Shown piece after piece: positions 1-8,182 of a stretch of 64,000 nucleotides of DNA. Both the position numbers and the translations under genes were made by a program. The notes beneath the pieces were generated by a model, which saw nothing but the letters and a program-made list of their open reading frames with translations, ran no database searches and had not been told where the DNA came from. Source of the DNA: Erwinia aphidicola (lineage in GTDB: Bacteria; Pseudomonadota; Gammaproteobacteria; Enterobacterales; Enterobacteriaceae); contig NZ_JACXBP010000001.1 of NCBI RefSeq assembly GCF_014773485.1, forward strand, positions 310,001 through 374,000, in the 5' to 3' direction. How positions within the stretch are numbered: position 1 is the first letter of the stretch; the number at the start of each line of letters is the position of its first letter.

Positions 1-168
1 CCACTCTGGATCGGTCTGCCATACCAACACGCCTTTGAATGACTGCAGCAGCAGCGTTTTGCTCTCTCTGGCAAAGCCCGCTGCGGGGCGGATCCATCCC
101 GGCAATATCACGCTCAATGCCGTTAACGCTTTAATCAGGCGGCGGCGCAAAAGTGAATGATTGTTCAT
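1..168 (-). CDS. N-terminus of a Tat-signal protein, possibly an FAD-linked oxidase (runs off window)
   Basis: Only the first 56 codons are present; the gene continues beyond base 1. The start ATG at 168 lies 19 bases after the stop of the cytochrome gene, so it is probably the third gene of that operon. The N-terminus has Arg8-Arg9-Arg10 followed by a hydrophobic stretch and an Ala-rich end near residue 33, which fits a twin-arginine signal peptide and hence export of a folded, cofactor-bearing enzyme. The mature start (GVLVWQTDPEW) loosely resembles the beginning of FAD-binding (PCMH) oxidases, and two c-type cytochromes are natural electron acceptors. The enzyme identity is a guess; the signal peptide and operon position are what is actually seen. 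Confidence 0.6.
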   Translation of the reverse strand, partial: MNNHSLLRRRLIKALTALSVILPGWIRPAAGFARESKTLLLQSFKGVLVWQTDPEW

Positions 169-187
169 ACCATCCTCAGCTTAACCA

Positions 188-547
188 TCAGTGATTATTA
201 ACAGGCAACTTGCTGAAATAGTTCGCCAGCCGTTTCATATCTTCCGCAGTCAGATTTTGGCTAATGTTTTCCATCATTCCATTTTTACGGCGGCCGGCGC
301 GAAATGCCTGGAGTTGACTCTCCAGATAAGGTGCCTTTTGGCCGGCCAGATTTGGCCATTGCGGCGACTGACTGATACCGCCGGGTCCATGGCAGCTCAT
401 GCAACCACTGGCTTTGGCCAGCTGTTCAATCGTCCCGGCGGGGTAAGTCATATCACTGTCAGTCAGGTGGGCTTCTGCGGATAAAGTGGCGGCGGTAAGG
501 GCGGCAAACAGCAGGCAGTTAAGCTGGCGGGTTATTCTGACTCTCAT
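188..547 (-). CDS. Periplasmic monoheme c-type cytochrome
   Basis: A 119-residue class I cytochrome c. A Sec signal peptide covers about residues 1-26. One heme-binding motif CMSCH sits near residues 49-53, and a C-terminal Met (NGMMENIS) can serve as the axial ligand. The size and the tail helix (LTAEDMKRLANYFSKL) are typical of small electron-shuttle cytochromes. It follows the triheme cytochrome gene by 29 bases, with AAGGAA just before its ATG, and precedes the Tat-signal gene, so the three are probably one transcript. It probably shuttles electrons between the exported dehydrogenase and the membrane-anchored triheme protein. The heme-binding call is secure; the partner is inferred. Confidence 0.85.
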   Translation of the reverse strand: MRVRITRQLNCLLFAALTAATLSAEAHLTDSDMTYPAGTIEQLAKASGCMSCHGPGGISQSPQWPNLAGQKAPYLESQLQAFRAGRRKNGMMENISQNLTAEDMKRLANYFSKLPVNNH

Positions 548-576
548 AAAAGTTCCTTTTTCGCGATTATCCTGAT

Positions 577-1962
577 TCAGGGTTGCGCAGCGGGGAGTGG
601 TTTACGCAATACGGATACGGCCGTTTCTGGGACCGCTGCCGACTGATTACCCCAGGATGAACGAATAAAGCTCAGTACGTCGGCAATCTGTCGGTCGTTT
701 AATCTGCCGGCAAAACCCGGCATTGAATAATAAGGGCCGGGCGATGCGCTTGCAGGCTGAGTCGCGCCGTTCAGAACAATGCTGATTAACCCTGCCGGAT
801 CTGCCGAGTTAACCGCAGAATTAACAGCCAGTGCGGGGAATTTTTTACGGTAGCCAAGGCCGTTAGTTAAATGACACCCTGAGCAGTTTTTTAAATAGAC
901 TTCAGCACCCGCTTTTGACAGATCCCCACGGCTAAATGCCGTAAAAGTGCGGGTACTATAGAAAAGTTGAGGTTGTTGAACCGCGGGGGACAATGAGCGC
1001 AGATAGTCAGCCATCGCCTGAAGATCCGGCTGAGTCATATATTGGGTTGAGTGGCTCACCACATCAGACATCGGGCCAAAGGTTGCCGCGTTGTTCGTAA
1101 CGCCGGTCTTTAACAGCTCAACCAGTTCATCCCGCTGCCAGTTTCCCAGCCCGCTGCGCAGCTCTGCACGTAAAGAAGGGGCCGCATAGCCGTCAATAAC
1201 CTGCGCACCGGACAGGTAATGGCGATCGCTGTCGTCATAAGCGACTTCCTGTAAGGTGGCTGCCCGTGGTGTATGGCAGGCTCCGCAATGTCCTAATCCC
1301 TCAACATAATAGGCACCCAGTTTTACCGGATCTTCTGGCGCATTCTGTGTGACTGGCCCCGTTTTTGGTGCAAACAGCCAGCGCCACCATGTCACTGGCC
1401 AGCGCAACGATAACGGCCAGGGGATGCTATTTTTCGCGCTGGCGCAAGGCACAGCGTCAATGCCGTGGATGAAATAAGCGTAGAGCGCCTGCATATCGTG
1501 GTGGGAAATACGACGGTAAGAAGGCCAGGGCATCGCCGGGTAGAGTGTGGTGCCATCCTTGCGAATACCCTGTCTGACGGCGTTGTCAAAATCAGCATAG
1601 CTCAGGGTGCCGATGCCAAACTGTTTATCCGGGGTGATATTTGGCGGCACCATGCCGCCAATCGGTGAGGGGATAGGCGCACCACCGCTGAAAGGGGGCT
1701 TACCTGGCTGGCTATGGCAGGCTACACAGTCACCCACGCGAGCCAGATAAGCACCGCGCTGGATTAGTTCAGGCGTTGCGCTGATGGACTGCTTTACTGC
1801 AGCAGTTTGGGGGGGCGGGATGACAAGGGTGATACCCCAGGCAATAACGATCAGCGTCAATGGCAGCGCAATCGCGATCTCTTTCCAACCCATTTTATAC
1901 GAGCGGCCCTGACTGACTAATTCTCGGCGACCGGCAGTCAACATCCTGTTTTTTCTGCACAT
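577..1962 (-). CDS. Membrane-anchored triheme cytochrome c (alcohol/gluconate dehydrogenase cytochrome-subunit type)
   Basis: Three CXXCH motifs (CVACH, CGACH, CSGCH) are spread over three cytochrome c domains, behind one N-terminal hydrophobic segment (IAIALPLTLIVIAWGITLVI) that anchors it in the inner membrane facing the periplasm. This matches the cytochrome subunit of PQQ- or FAD-dependent alcohol, aldehyde and gluconate dehydrogenases, which pass electrons to ubiquinone. The reading frame is open upstream to a TTG at 1983, but the ATG at 1962 has AAGGAAG immediately before it, so I take that start (461 residues). It is first in an operon with a monoheme cytochrome and a Tat-signal protein. 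The substrate cannot be told because the catalytic subunit lies outside the window. Confidence 0.85.
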   Translation of the reverse strand: MCRKNRMLTAGRRELVSQGRSYKMGWKEIAIALPLTLIVIAWGITLVIPPPQTAAVKQSISATPELIQRGAYLARVGDCVACHSQPGKPPFSGGAPIPSPIGGMVPPNITPDKQFGIGTLSYADFDNAVRQGIRKDGTTLYPAMPWPSYRRISHHDMQALYAYFIHGIDAVPCASAKNSIPWPLSLRWPVTWWRWLFAPKTGPVTQNAPEDPVKLGAYYVEGLGHCGACHTPRAATLQEVAYDDSDRHYLSGAQVIDGYAAPSLRAELRSGLGNWQRDELVELLKTGVTNNAATFGPMSDVVSHSTQYMTQPDLQAMADYLRSLSPAVQQPQLFYSTRTFTAFSRGDLSKAGAEVYLKNCSGCHLTNGLGYRKKFPALAVNSAVNSADPAGLISIVLNGATQPASASPGPYYSMPGFAGRLNDRQIADVLSFIRSSWGNQSAAVPETAVSVLRKPLPAAQP

Positions 1963-2133
1963 AATCTTCCTTAATAATGACAAGCCTGGCTACCCGGTGA
2001 GGCGGAGTAGGCCGCTGTTTTTTGCCCGTAAAGATTATTCGCTGTTGCGCCGTCGGGTTAGCCACAACGTGCCTGGAAAATGTACGATTGTGCTATTTTC
2101 GTGACTCGCTGGAAGAATTGTTGTATTAGTTCA

Positions 2134-2231
2134 GACTCCAGGGGGAGCCCGGCAACGGGCTGAGAAATCGCAAGCGCAAGCGGCGCGATGACCCTTAACA
2201 CCTGATCCGGATAATGCCGGCGAAGGGATGG
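2134..2231 (+). promoter_or_regulatory. TPP riboswitch (THI element) ahead of the tenA-like gene
   Basis: The thi-box signatures are present in order: GGGGAGCCC, CTGAGA, ACCCTT, CACCTGATC, CGGATAATGCCGG and CGAAGGGA. Together they form the thiamine-pyrophosphate aptamer. It ends about 49 bases before the ATG of the downstream gene, which it should switch off when TPP is plentiful. The expression platform was not folded here. Confidence 0.93.
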
Positions 2232-2279
2232 GGCAATTTACCTGACTTTTGCCGGTAGTCTTTCCTCAAGGACTACCCG

Positions 2280-2918
2280 ATGACCGAACGTTTTACCGAA
2301 ACACTGCGCAGTTTAAGCCAGCCACGCTGGTCACAGGCCGTCTCGCATCGCTTTGTGCACGAGCTGTATCATGGCACCGTCGACCGCCAGGTGATGATCA
2401 CCTACCTGGTTCAGGATCACCGTTTTCTCGACAGCTTTCTCACCTTAGTCGGTGCCGCCATTGCCAGCGCCGACAGCATTGACGCGCGGCTGCGCTTTGG
2501 CCGCTGCGCTGGAATGGTCTCCTCCGAGGAGAATACCTATTTCCTGCGCGCTTTCGACGCGCTGGACGTCAGCGCGGCGCAGCGTCACAACACGCCCGAT
2601 AGCGCACCCACCGCCGGGTTTAAGGCACTGATGCTGGAAGCGGCGGAAACCCGCAGCTATGCGGCGATCCTCACCGTACTTAATGTCGCCGAATGGCTCT
2701 ACCTTGACTGGGCAGCGCAGGCACCACAGCCGCTGCCAACGAGTTTTGTTCATGCCGAGTGGATTACGCTGCACGATAACCCCGACTTCCGCGAATTCGT
2801 GGCTTTCCTGCGGCGTGAACTCGATCGCGTCGGGCCAGCCCAGCATGCGCAGTGCGAGGCGTTTTTCCAGCGCGCAGTCACGCTGGAGCTGGCATTTTTC
2901 GACGCGGCTTACGCCTAA
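2280..2918 (+). CDS. TenA-family thiamine salvage protein, Cys-less TenA_E type
   Basis: A 212-residue all-helical TenA/THI-4 family protein. Classical TenA hydrolyses 4-amino-5-aminomethyl-2-methylpyrimidine to the hydroxymethyl-pyrimidine precursor using a catalytic Cys in LLPC(Y/V). Here the matching segment VLNVAEWLY has Ala137 at that place, followed by Glu138, while the early acidic residue (QDH, Asp46) is kept. That pattern belongs to the TenA_E branch, linked to salvage of oxidised or formylated pyrimidines. The gene stands alone behind a TPP riboswitch and overlaps the convergent chemoreceptor gene by four bases. The family and the thiamine link are firm; the exact substrate is open. 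Confidence 0.85.
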   Translation: MTERFTETLRSLSQPRWSQAVSHRFVHELYHGTVDRQVMITYLVQDHRFLDSFLTLVGAAIASADSIDARLRFGRCAGMVSSEENTYFLRAFDALDVSAAQRHNTPDSAPTAGFKALMLEAAETRSYAAILTVLNVAEWLYLDWAAQAPQPLPTSFVHAEWITLHDNPDFREFVAFLRRELDRVGPAQHAQCEAFFQRAVTLELAFFDAAYA

Positions 2919-4237
2919 TCGCTTTTTAACGCTTCGGTGACGTGGCCAATGGCGCGAACGACGTCGTCGGAGCTGTCGCGGATATCGGCAATCACGCCGC
3001 CGGCTTCCTGCACCAGCGCCAGGCCGCGGTCGGCACGCTGCAGATTTGAGGTGATGCCTTTCTGCGCCTTGCTCGCCAGCAGGTGATTCTGCTGCACCCT
3101 CTGTTCGATTTCGCTGGTGGCGCGATTGATGTTTTGCGCCAGCGTGCGCACTTCATTGGCGACCACGGCAAAGCTGCGGCCGTGCGTGCCTGCGCGCGCG
3201 GCCTCTACCGCCGCATTGAGTGCCAACAGGTTGGTCTGGTCGGCGATGCGGCGAATGCTGCTGACAATCTGCCCGATACTGTCTGAGGAGTCGCCCAGAC
3301 CGGTGATATCAGCGGAAATGCCGTGCAGTTCACCCGCCAGCTCGTTCATGGTCTGCACGCTGTTGGCAATGACGCTGGCGCCGCGCATGCTGCTCTCGCT
3401 GGTTTGCAGGGCGGTTTGATAAGCCTGCTGGGCGGCATCGCGCTCCAGCTGGTTTTTCTCCACCTGGGCGGTGACGTCGGTGGCGAATTTCACCACTTTA
3501 TACAGCTCACCGCTGTCATCGAACACCGGGTTATAGGTGGCGCGCAGCCAGATAGTGGCACCCTGCTTATTCACACGCTGGAACTGGCCGGAAATAAACT
3601 CACCGCGGTTAAGCTTCTGCCAGAACAGTGTGTAATCCGGGCTGCTGCGCAGCTCGGCAGAGCAGAACTGGCTGTGGTGCGTGCCGATAACTTCGCTGGC
3701 GCGATATCCCATGGTTTTGAGAAAGTTGTCGTTGGCTTTCAGCACTTCACCCTTCAGGTTAAAGGCAATCACCGCCATCGAGCGTTCAATCGCATTGGTC
3801 ATTGCCCGCTGCTCCTGGGCGTCGATAATGCGTGAGGTAATGTCGGTAGCGAGCTTGACGATTTTGAACACGCGACCGTGACGATCCCGCACCGGTACAT
3901 AGTTGGCTTCGAGCCACACCGGTCGATTGTCTTTCGCCACGCGCAGAAACTTATCGCTAAAACTTTCCCCCCGATTCAGGCGCATCCAGAACTGCTGATA
4001 CTGGCGCGACTGCAGTAGATCCGGCGTACAGAACATGCTGTGATGCTGGCCAACTATCTCATCTGATTTATAACCCATCTTCTCCAGAAACAGGGCATTA
4101 GCGGTGATAATGGTGCCATCGGCCATGAATTCAATCATGGCGATAGAGTCGTTTAACGAGTCGAGCGTGGCAGAAGAGTGTGAGCGTTTCTGCCACGCAA
4201 GGCGTGACGTGATTCCTGATGCAATAGTAGAAAACAT
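2915..4237 (-). CDS. Methyl-accepting chemotaxis protein with two PAS domains (BdlA-like), soluble
   Basis: This 440-residue protein has no transmembrane segment. Two tandem PAS/PAC modules of similar sequence occupy about residues 27-140 and 145-265 (repeated MGY..(D/S)E(I/V)(V/I)G(Q/T)HHS and (F/Y)K(I/V)VK(L/F)ATD(I/V)T). A short MCP signalling domain follows ([20 protein letters not shown] at about 335-354) and the protein ends soon after it, without the NWETF pentapeptide for CheR/CheB. The layout resembles Aer-like redox receptors and Pseudomonas BdlA. It probably senses an internal cue through heme or FAD bound to PAS. The ligand is unknown, and the gene is a lone unit next to thiamine and phosphonate genes. 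Confidence 0.85.
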   Translation of the reverse strand: MFSTIASGITSRLAWQKRSHSSATLDSLNDSIAMIEFMADGTIITANALFLEKMGYKSDEIVGQHHSMFCTPDLLQSRQYQQFWMRLNRGESFSDKFLRVAKDNRPVWLEANYVPVRDRHGRVFKIVKLATDITSRIIDAQEQRAMTNAIERSMAVIAFNLKGEVLKANDNFLKTMGYRASEVIGTHHSQFCSAELRSSPDYTLFWQKLNRGEFISGQFQRVNKQGATIWLRATYNPVFDDSGELYKVVKFATDVTAQVEKNQLERDAAQQAYQTALQTSESSMRGASVIANSVQTMNELAGELHGISADITGLGDSSDSIGQIVSSIRRIADQTNLLALNAAVEAARAGTHGRSFAVVANEVRTLAQNINRATSEIEQRVQQNHLLASKAQKGITSNLQRADRGLALVQEAGGVIADIRDSSDDVVRAIGHVTEALKSD

Positions 4238-4333
4238 GGTGAACCTTATTATTAGATTGGGTCTCGTCAGGATTATCGGCGCGACGCGTTAAAGATTCAG
4301 TCAATGCGTGCGCTTTGCAGGCCTTTTTTGGCC

Positions 4334-4351
4334 CTGTCATGTTTTCATCAC
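4334..4351 (+). promoter_or_regulatory. Possible half Pho box upstream of phnC
   Basis: CTGTCAT at 4334-4340 matches one half of the PhoB consensus. The second half, expected 11 bases on, is poor (TCATCAC). It lies about 90 bases before phnC, where phosphate-starvation control would be expected. Weak sequence support. Confidence 0.3.
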
Positions 4352-4431
4352 TCCCGCGTCATTAAACCTTCATCCGCCACATGGTTAATAGGGCGCACAA
4401 GCAAAAGCGCTAACCCGATACGGTAAAAAAT

Positions 4432-5265
4432 ATGGCACAGGCACTGTTAAAAATTGCCCCCACGCAGCATACGGTTCCGCAAACGGCGCTCCGCCCGAAA
4501 GTGCTGGCGGTGAGTGGCCTTGGCAAGTCCTACGGCACGCAGAATCCTGTCCTGCACGATATCAATTTCGACCTGTATGGCGGTGAGCTGGTGGCGGTAA
4601 TTGGGCGTTCCGGTGCCGGGAAGTCCACGCTGCTACACGTGCTGAACGGCACTATTCCGGCCAGCGAAGGGGAGATCATTAACTTCCGCGATAATGGACA
4701 GCAGCAGAACATCGTTGAGCTGAACTCCCGTCAGATGCGCCAGTGGCGCAGCGACTGCGGCATGATCTTCCAGGACTTCTGCCTGGTGCCGCGCCTGGAT
4801 GTGCTGACCAATGTCCTGCTGGGCCGCCTGAGCCAGACCTCGACGCTGAAATCATTCTTTAAGGTGTTTCCCGATGCCGATCGCGCTCGTGCGATTGGCC
4901 TGCTGGAGTGGCTGAATATGCTGCCGCAGGCGCTGCAGCGCGCCGAAAATCTTTCCGGTGGGCAGATGCAGCGCGTGGCGATCTGCCGGGCGCTGATGCA
5001 GAACCCTAAAATTCTGCTGGCCGATGAGCCGGTTGCCTCGCTCGACCCGAAAAATACCCGCCGCATTATGGACGTGCTGCGCCAGGTGAGCGACAACGGC
5101 ATCAGCGTGATGGTCAACCTGCACTCGGTTGAGCTGGTGAAAGAGTACTGTACGCGCGCCATTGGCATTGCTAAGGGGCGCATTGTGTTTGACGGGCATC
5201 CGGGCGATTTGACCGACGATCTGCTCTATACCCTGTATGGCGACGACAACCAGCAACGTAATTAA
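4432..5265 (+). CDS. phnC: Phosphonate-type ABC transporter ATP-binding protein
   Basis: This 277-residue ABC ATPase powers import through the two PhnE-type permeases downstream. Walker A is GRSGAGKST (near residue 60), the signature is LSGGQMQR and Walker B is [12 protein letters not shown]; sequence and length fit PhnC. It starts a tight operon phnC-phnD-phnE-phnE. No carbon-phosphorus lyase or phosphonatase genes follow, so the imported compound (phosphonate, phosphite or a phosphate ester) must be processed elsewhere in the genome. The N-terminus carries about 25 residues ahead of the usual ABC start; the ATG is kept for lack of a better one. Confidence 0.92.
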   Translation: MAQALLKIAPTQHTVPQTALRPKVLAVSGLGKSYGTQNPVLHDINFDLYGGELVAVIGRSGAGKSTLLHVLNGTIPASEGEIINFRDNGQQQNIVELNSRQMRQWRSDCGMIFQDFCLVPRLDVLTNVLLGRLSQTSTLKSFFKVFPDADRARAIGLLEWLNMLPQALQRAENLSGGQMQRVAICRALMQNPKILLADEPVASLDPKNTRRIMDVLRQVSDNGISVMVNLHSVELVKEYCTRAIGIAKGRIVFDGHPGDLTDDLLYTLYGDDNQQRN

Positions 5266-5293
5266 CCTTCACTTTGGGATACGGAACTCAGCA

Positions 5294-6217
5294 ATGAAAA
5301 AAATCATTCTTACCGCAGCGATTGCGACAGTTTTTGCCGCTAATGTTTCAGCTGCCGATGCACCAAAGGAACTGAATTTAGGCATCCTCGGCGGCCAGAA
5401 CGCCACGCAGCAGATTGGTGATAACCAGTGCGTGAAGGCGTTCTTCGATAAAGAGCTGAACGTGGATACCAAACTGCGCAACTCTTCAGACTACTCTGGG
5501 GTGATTCAGGGGCTGCTGGGTGGCAAAGTGGATATGGTGTTGAGCATGTCACCTTCGTCTTATGCCTCGGTGTACATCAACGATCCGAAAGCGGTCGACG
5601 TGGTGGGCATCGTGGTTGACGACGCCGACAAATCACGCGGTTACCATTCGGTGGTGGTGGTGAAAGCGGACAGCCCGTACAAAACGCTGGCCGATCTGAA
5701 AGGGAAATCTTTTGGCATGGCAGACCCGGACTCGACCTCCGGCTTCCTGATCCCCAACCAGAGCTTTAAGAAAGATTTTGGCGGCTCGGTGGATGACAAA
5801 TATAACGGCCACTTCTCCAGCGTCACCTTCTCCGGCGGCCACGAGCAGGATGTTCTCGGCGTGCTGAACGGCCAGTTTGACGGCGCGGTAACCTGGGCTT
5901 CGATGATCGGCGACTACAACACCGGCTACACCAGCGGCGCATTCACCCGCATGATCCGTGCCGGTCAGCCTGACCTGATGAAGAAAATTCGCATTATCTG
6001 GCAATCGCCGCTGATCCCGAACGGCCCGATTCTGGTCAGCAACAAGCTGCCGGCTGATTTTAAAGCGAAGCTGATTACCGCCATCAAAAAACTGGATAAA
6101 GAGCAGCACAGCTGCTTCGTGAAGGCCGTGGGCGGCGCACAGCACATTGGTCCGGCGACCGTGGCTGACTACCAGGCGATTATCGATATGAAACGCGAGC
6201 TGACCAAAGCCCGCTAA
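5294..6217 (+). CDS. phnD: Phosphonate-type ABC transporter periplasmic binding protein
   Basis: A 307-residue binding protein with a clear Sec signal peptide (MKKIILTAAIATVFAANVSA). Internal features match PhnD/PtxB family proteins: LNLGILGGQNA at the start of the mature domain, KVDMVLSMSP, and ADPDSTSGFLIP, where Ser/Thr residues hold the oxyanion. The frame is open upstream, but the ATG at 5294 gives the signal peptide and is preferred over the alternative at 5237. It lies 28 bases after phnC. A strong hairpin follows its stop, which may raise its level relative to the permeases. Confidence 0.92.
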   Translation: MKKIILTAAIATVFAANVSAADAPKELNLGILGGQNATQQIGDNQCVKAFFDKELNVDTKLRNSSDYSGVIQGLLGGKVDMVLSMSPSSYASVYINDPKAVDVVGIVVDDADKSRGYHSVVVVKADSPYKTLADLKGKSFGMADPDSTSGFLIPNQSFKKDFGGSVDDKYNGHFSSVTFSGGHEQDVLGVLNGQFDGAVTWASMIGDYNTGYTSGAFTRMIRAGQPDLMKKIRIIWQSPLIPNGPILVSNKLPADFKAKLITAIKKLDKEQHSCFVKAVGGAQHIGPATVADYQAIIDMKRELTKAR

Positions 6218-6241
6218 TTGCCCGCCATTTTCCGCATCTGA

Positions 6242-6260
6242 GGGCCGGTTTCGCCGGCCC
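6242..6260 (+). other. Intercistronic hairpin between phnD and phnE
   Basis: GGGCCGG-TTTCG-CCGGCCC forms a perfect 7-bp GC stem 17 bases before the phnE start. It has no long T-run, so it is more likely an mRNA stabiliser or partial attenuator that favours binding-protein synthesis than a full terminator. Confidence 0.6.
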
Positions 6261-6277
6261 TTCACTCAGGTATCCGC

Positions 6278-7147
6278 ATGACCAATCCCGACTTTGAACG
6301 TTACTATCAGCAGATCCGCGGCAGGCAAAAGCGCGACACCCTGCTGTGGTCGCTGACGCTGGCCGCGCTCTATCTGGCCTCCGGCAATATGGCGGAATTT
6401 AATCTGCACACCGTATGGGTGTCGATGCCGCACTTCTTTGATTACCTCGGCGAAACTGTACCGGTGCTGCACCCGGACAAGCTGTTTGCCGACAGCCATA
6501 CCGAAGGGTCGTTCGCTTACTGGGGTTACCGTCTGCACATCCAGCTGCCGCTGATTTGGGAAACCCTGCAGCTGGCGCTGGCGGCGACGCTGGTCTCGGT
6601 GCTTATCGCCGGGATGCTGGCCTTCCTTGCCGCCAGCAATACCCAGACTCCGCGCGGATTGAGCTTTGCCATCCGCAGCAGCGTGGCTTTTCTGCGCACC
6701 ATGCCCGAGCTGGCGTGGGCGGTGATGTTTGTGATGGCGTTTGGTATTGGGGTAATCCCCGGCTTCCTGGCGCTGGCGCTGCACACCATTGGCAGCCTGA
6801 CCAAGCTGTTCTATGAGGCGATAGAAAGCGCTTCCGATAAGCCGGTACGCGGGCTGGCTGCCTGCGGTGCCTCGTCGCTGCAGCGCATGCGTTTTGCCCT
6901 GTGGCCGCAGGTGAAACCGGTATTTCTCTCCTACGGATTTATGCGCCTGGAGGTCAACTTCCGTCAGTCAACCATTCTCGGGCTGGTGGGCGCGGGGGGG
7001 ATCGGCCAGGAGCTGATGACCAATATTAAACTCGACCGCTACGACCAGGTGAGCATGACGCTGCTGCTGATTATCGTGGTGGTGTCGCTGCTGGATACTT
7101 TCTCCGGCAAGATCCGCCAGCGCGTGGTAGAGGGGAAAAACGCATGA
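6278..7147 (+). CDS. phnE: Phosphonate-type ABC transporter permease 1
   Basis: A 289-residue inner-membrane permease of the PhnE family with about six hydrophobic segments. The conserved cytoplasmic loop that contacts the ATPase is visible (EAIESASDKPVRGLAACGAS), followed by VNFRQSTILGLVGAGGIGQEL. It overlaps the next permease by four bases (ATGA), which suggests translational coupling and a heterodimeric channel. The N-terminal ~90 residues include a long periplasmic stretch, as in other PhnE proteins. Confidence 0.9.
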   Translation: MTNPDFERYYQQIRGRQKRDTLLWSLTLAALYLASGNMAEFNLHTVWVSMPHFFDYLGETVPVLHPDKLFADSHTEGSFAYWGYRLHIQLPLIWETLQLALAATLVSVLIAGMLAFLAASNTQTPRGLSFAIRSSVAFLRTMPELAWAVMFVMAFGIGVIPGFLALALHTIGSLTKLFYEAIESASDKPVRGLAACGASSLQRMRFALWPQVKPVFLSYGFMRLEVNFRQSTILGLVGAGGIGQELMTNIKLDRYDQVSMTLLLIIVVVSLLDTFSGKIRQRVVEGKNA

Positions 7148-8025
7148 TTGGACTGATTGGTAATGAACAGCTGGACGGCATGAAGCAGCAGCATCAGGCG
7201 CTGTTTGCCGTACAGAAGCGCTACCTGCGCAAAACCGCACTGATTGCCGCCGCCATTTTGCTCTATTACGTTTTCTTTTTTGCTGCGTTCGGTATCAGCT
7301 GGCAGCAGCTGACTGTTGGCATGGGGCAGCTGGGGCACTATTTCCTGCGCATGTTTGTCTGGCATGACGTGGCAAACTGGCCGTTTGCCTACTACTTCGG
7401 CCAGATCTTTATCACCATTGCCATTGTGTTTGCCGGCACCATCACCGCGACGGTGATTGCGCTTCCGCTGTCGTTCCTGGCGGCGCGTAACGTGATGCAT
7501 TCGCCCGTGCTGCGCCCGGTGGCGCTGCTGATGCGGCGGCTGCTGGATATTCTGCGCGGGATTGATATGGCGATCTGGGGGTTGATTTTCGTGCGGGCAG
7601 TGGGCATGGGGCCGCTGGCCGGGGTACTGGCAATTATCATGCAGGACGTGGGCCTGCTGGGGAAGCTGTACGCGGAGGGGCACGAAGCGGTGGAGCGCTC
7701 ACCGGGACGCGGGCTGACGGCGGTGGGCGCCAACAGCCTGCAAAAACACCGTTACGGTATCTTTACCCAGTCGTTTCCGGCGTTTCTGGCGCTCAGCCTG
7801 TATCAGATTGAGTCAAACACCCGCTCAGCGGCAGTGCTCGGCTTTGTCGGCGCGGGTGGAGTGGGGCTGGTGTATGCCGAGAATATGCGACTGTGGAACT
7901 GGGATGTGGTGATGTTTATCACCCTGATTATGGTGGTGATTGTGATGGCGATGGACCACCTGTCCGCGAAGCTGCGCAAGCGCTATATCAGCGGCCAGGC
8001 AGTACCGTTGTTTGGTCAGCAATAA
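7144..8025 (+). CDS. phnE: Phosphonate-type ABC transporter permease 2
   Basis: The second permease (293 residues) is homologous to the first. The ATPase-coupling loop reads HEAVERSPGRGLTAVGANS and the conserved stretch after it SNTRSAAVLGFVGAGGVGL. Two PhnE copies are common in phnCDE1E2 importers. It is the last gene of the operon and its stop faces the convergent glycosyltransferase gene across a block of GC-rich hairpin repeats that may end transcription. Confidence 0.9.
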   Translation: MIGLIGNEQLDGMKQQHQALFAVQKRYLRKTALIAAAILLYYVFFFAAFGISWQQLTVGMGQLGHYFLRMFVWHDVANWPFAYYFGQIFITIAIVFAGTITATVIALPLSFLAARNVMHSPVLRPVALLMRRLLDILRGIDMAIWGLIFVRAVGMGPLAGVLAIIMQDVGLLGKLYAEGHEAVERSPGRGLTAVGANSLQKHRYGIFTQSFPAFLALSLYQIESNTRSAAVLGFVGAGGVGLVYAENMRLWNWDVVMFITLIMVVIVMAMDHLSAKLRKRYISGQAVPLFGQQ

Positions 8026-8038
8026 ATAAGGTACTGAC

Positions 8039-8180
8039 GGGTCGAGCGAAAAAAGAGGTCGACCCCTACGTTTGAGGCATTCTGGGTTGTGCAGGAGCGG
8101 ACCCTCTTTTTCGGCTAGACCCCCGCGTTTAAGACATCCTGGGTTTTGTAGGGGCGGACCCTCTTTTTCGGTCCGCCCGG
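8039..8180. repeat. Cluster of three GC-rich hairpin repeats, partly in tandem
   Basis: Three related units lie between convergent genes: 8039-8069 (inverted), 8092-8123 and 8148-8180. The best copy reads GGGGCGGACCC-TCTTTTTC-GGTCCGCCC. Units two and three share their upstream spacer (CGTTT.A..CAT.CTGGGTT), giving a tandem period of 56 bases (8069 and 8125). Related units occur at 50784 and 53650-53719, again between convergent genes. The hairpin with an internal T-run could act as a bidirectional terminator. Confidence 0.8.
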
Positions 8181-8182
8181 CA

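Noticed and set aside
2249..2482. Alternative coding frame just after the first TPP riboswitch
   Set aside because: It overlaps the tenA-like gene in another frame and ends early without family similarity; the ATG at 2280 starts a full TenA protein.
8039..8180. Possible CRISPR-like repeat array
   Set aside because: Only three units, one inverted, with shared spacers and strong internal hairpins; no cas genes. Better described as dispersed hairpin repeats.
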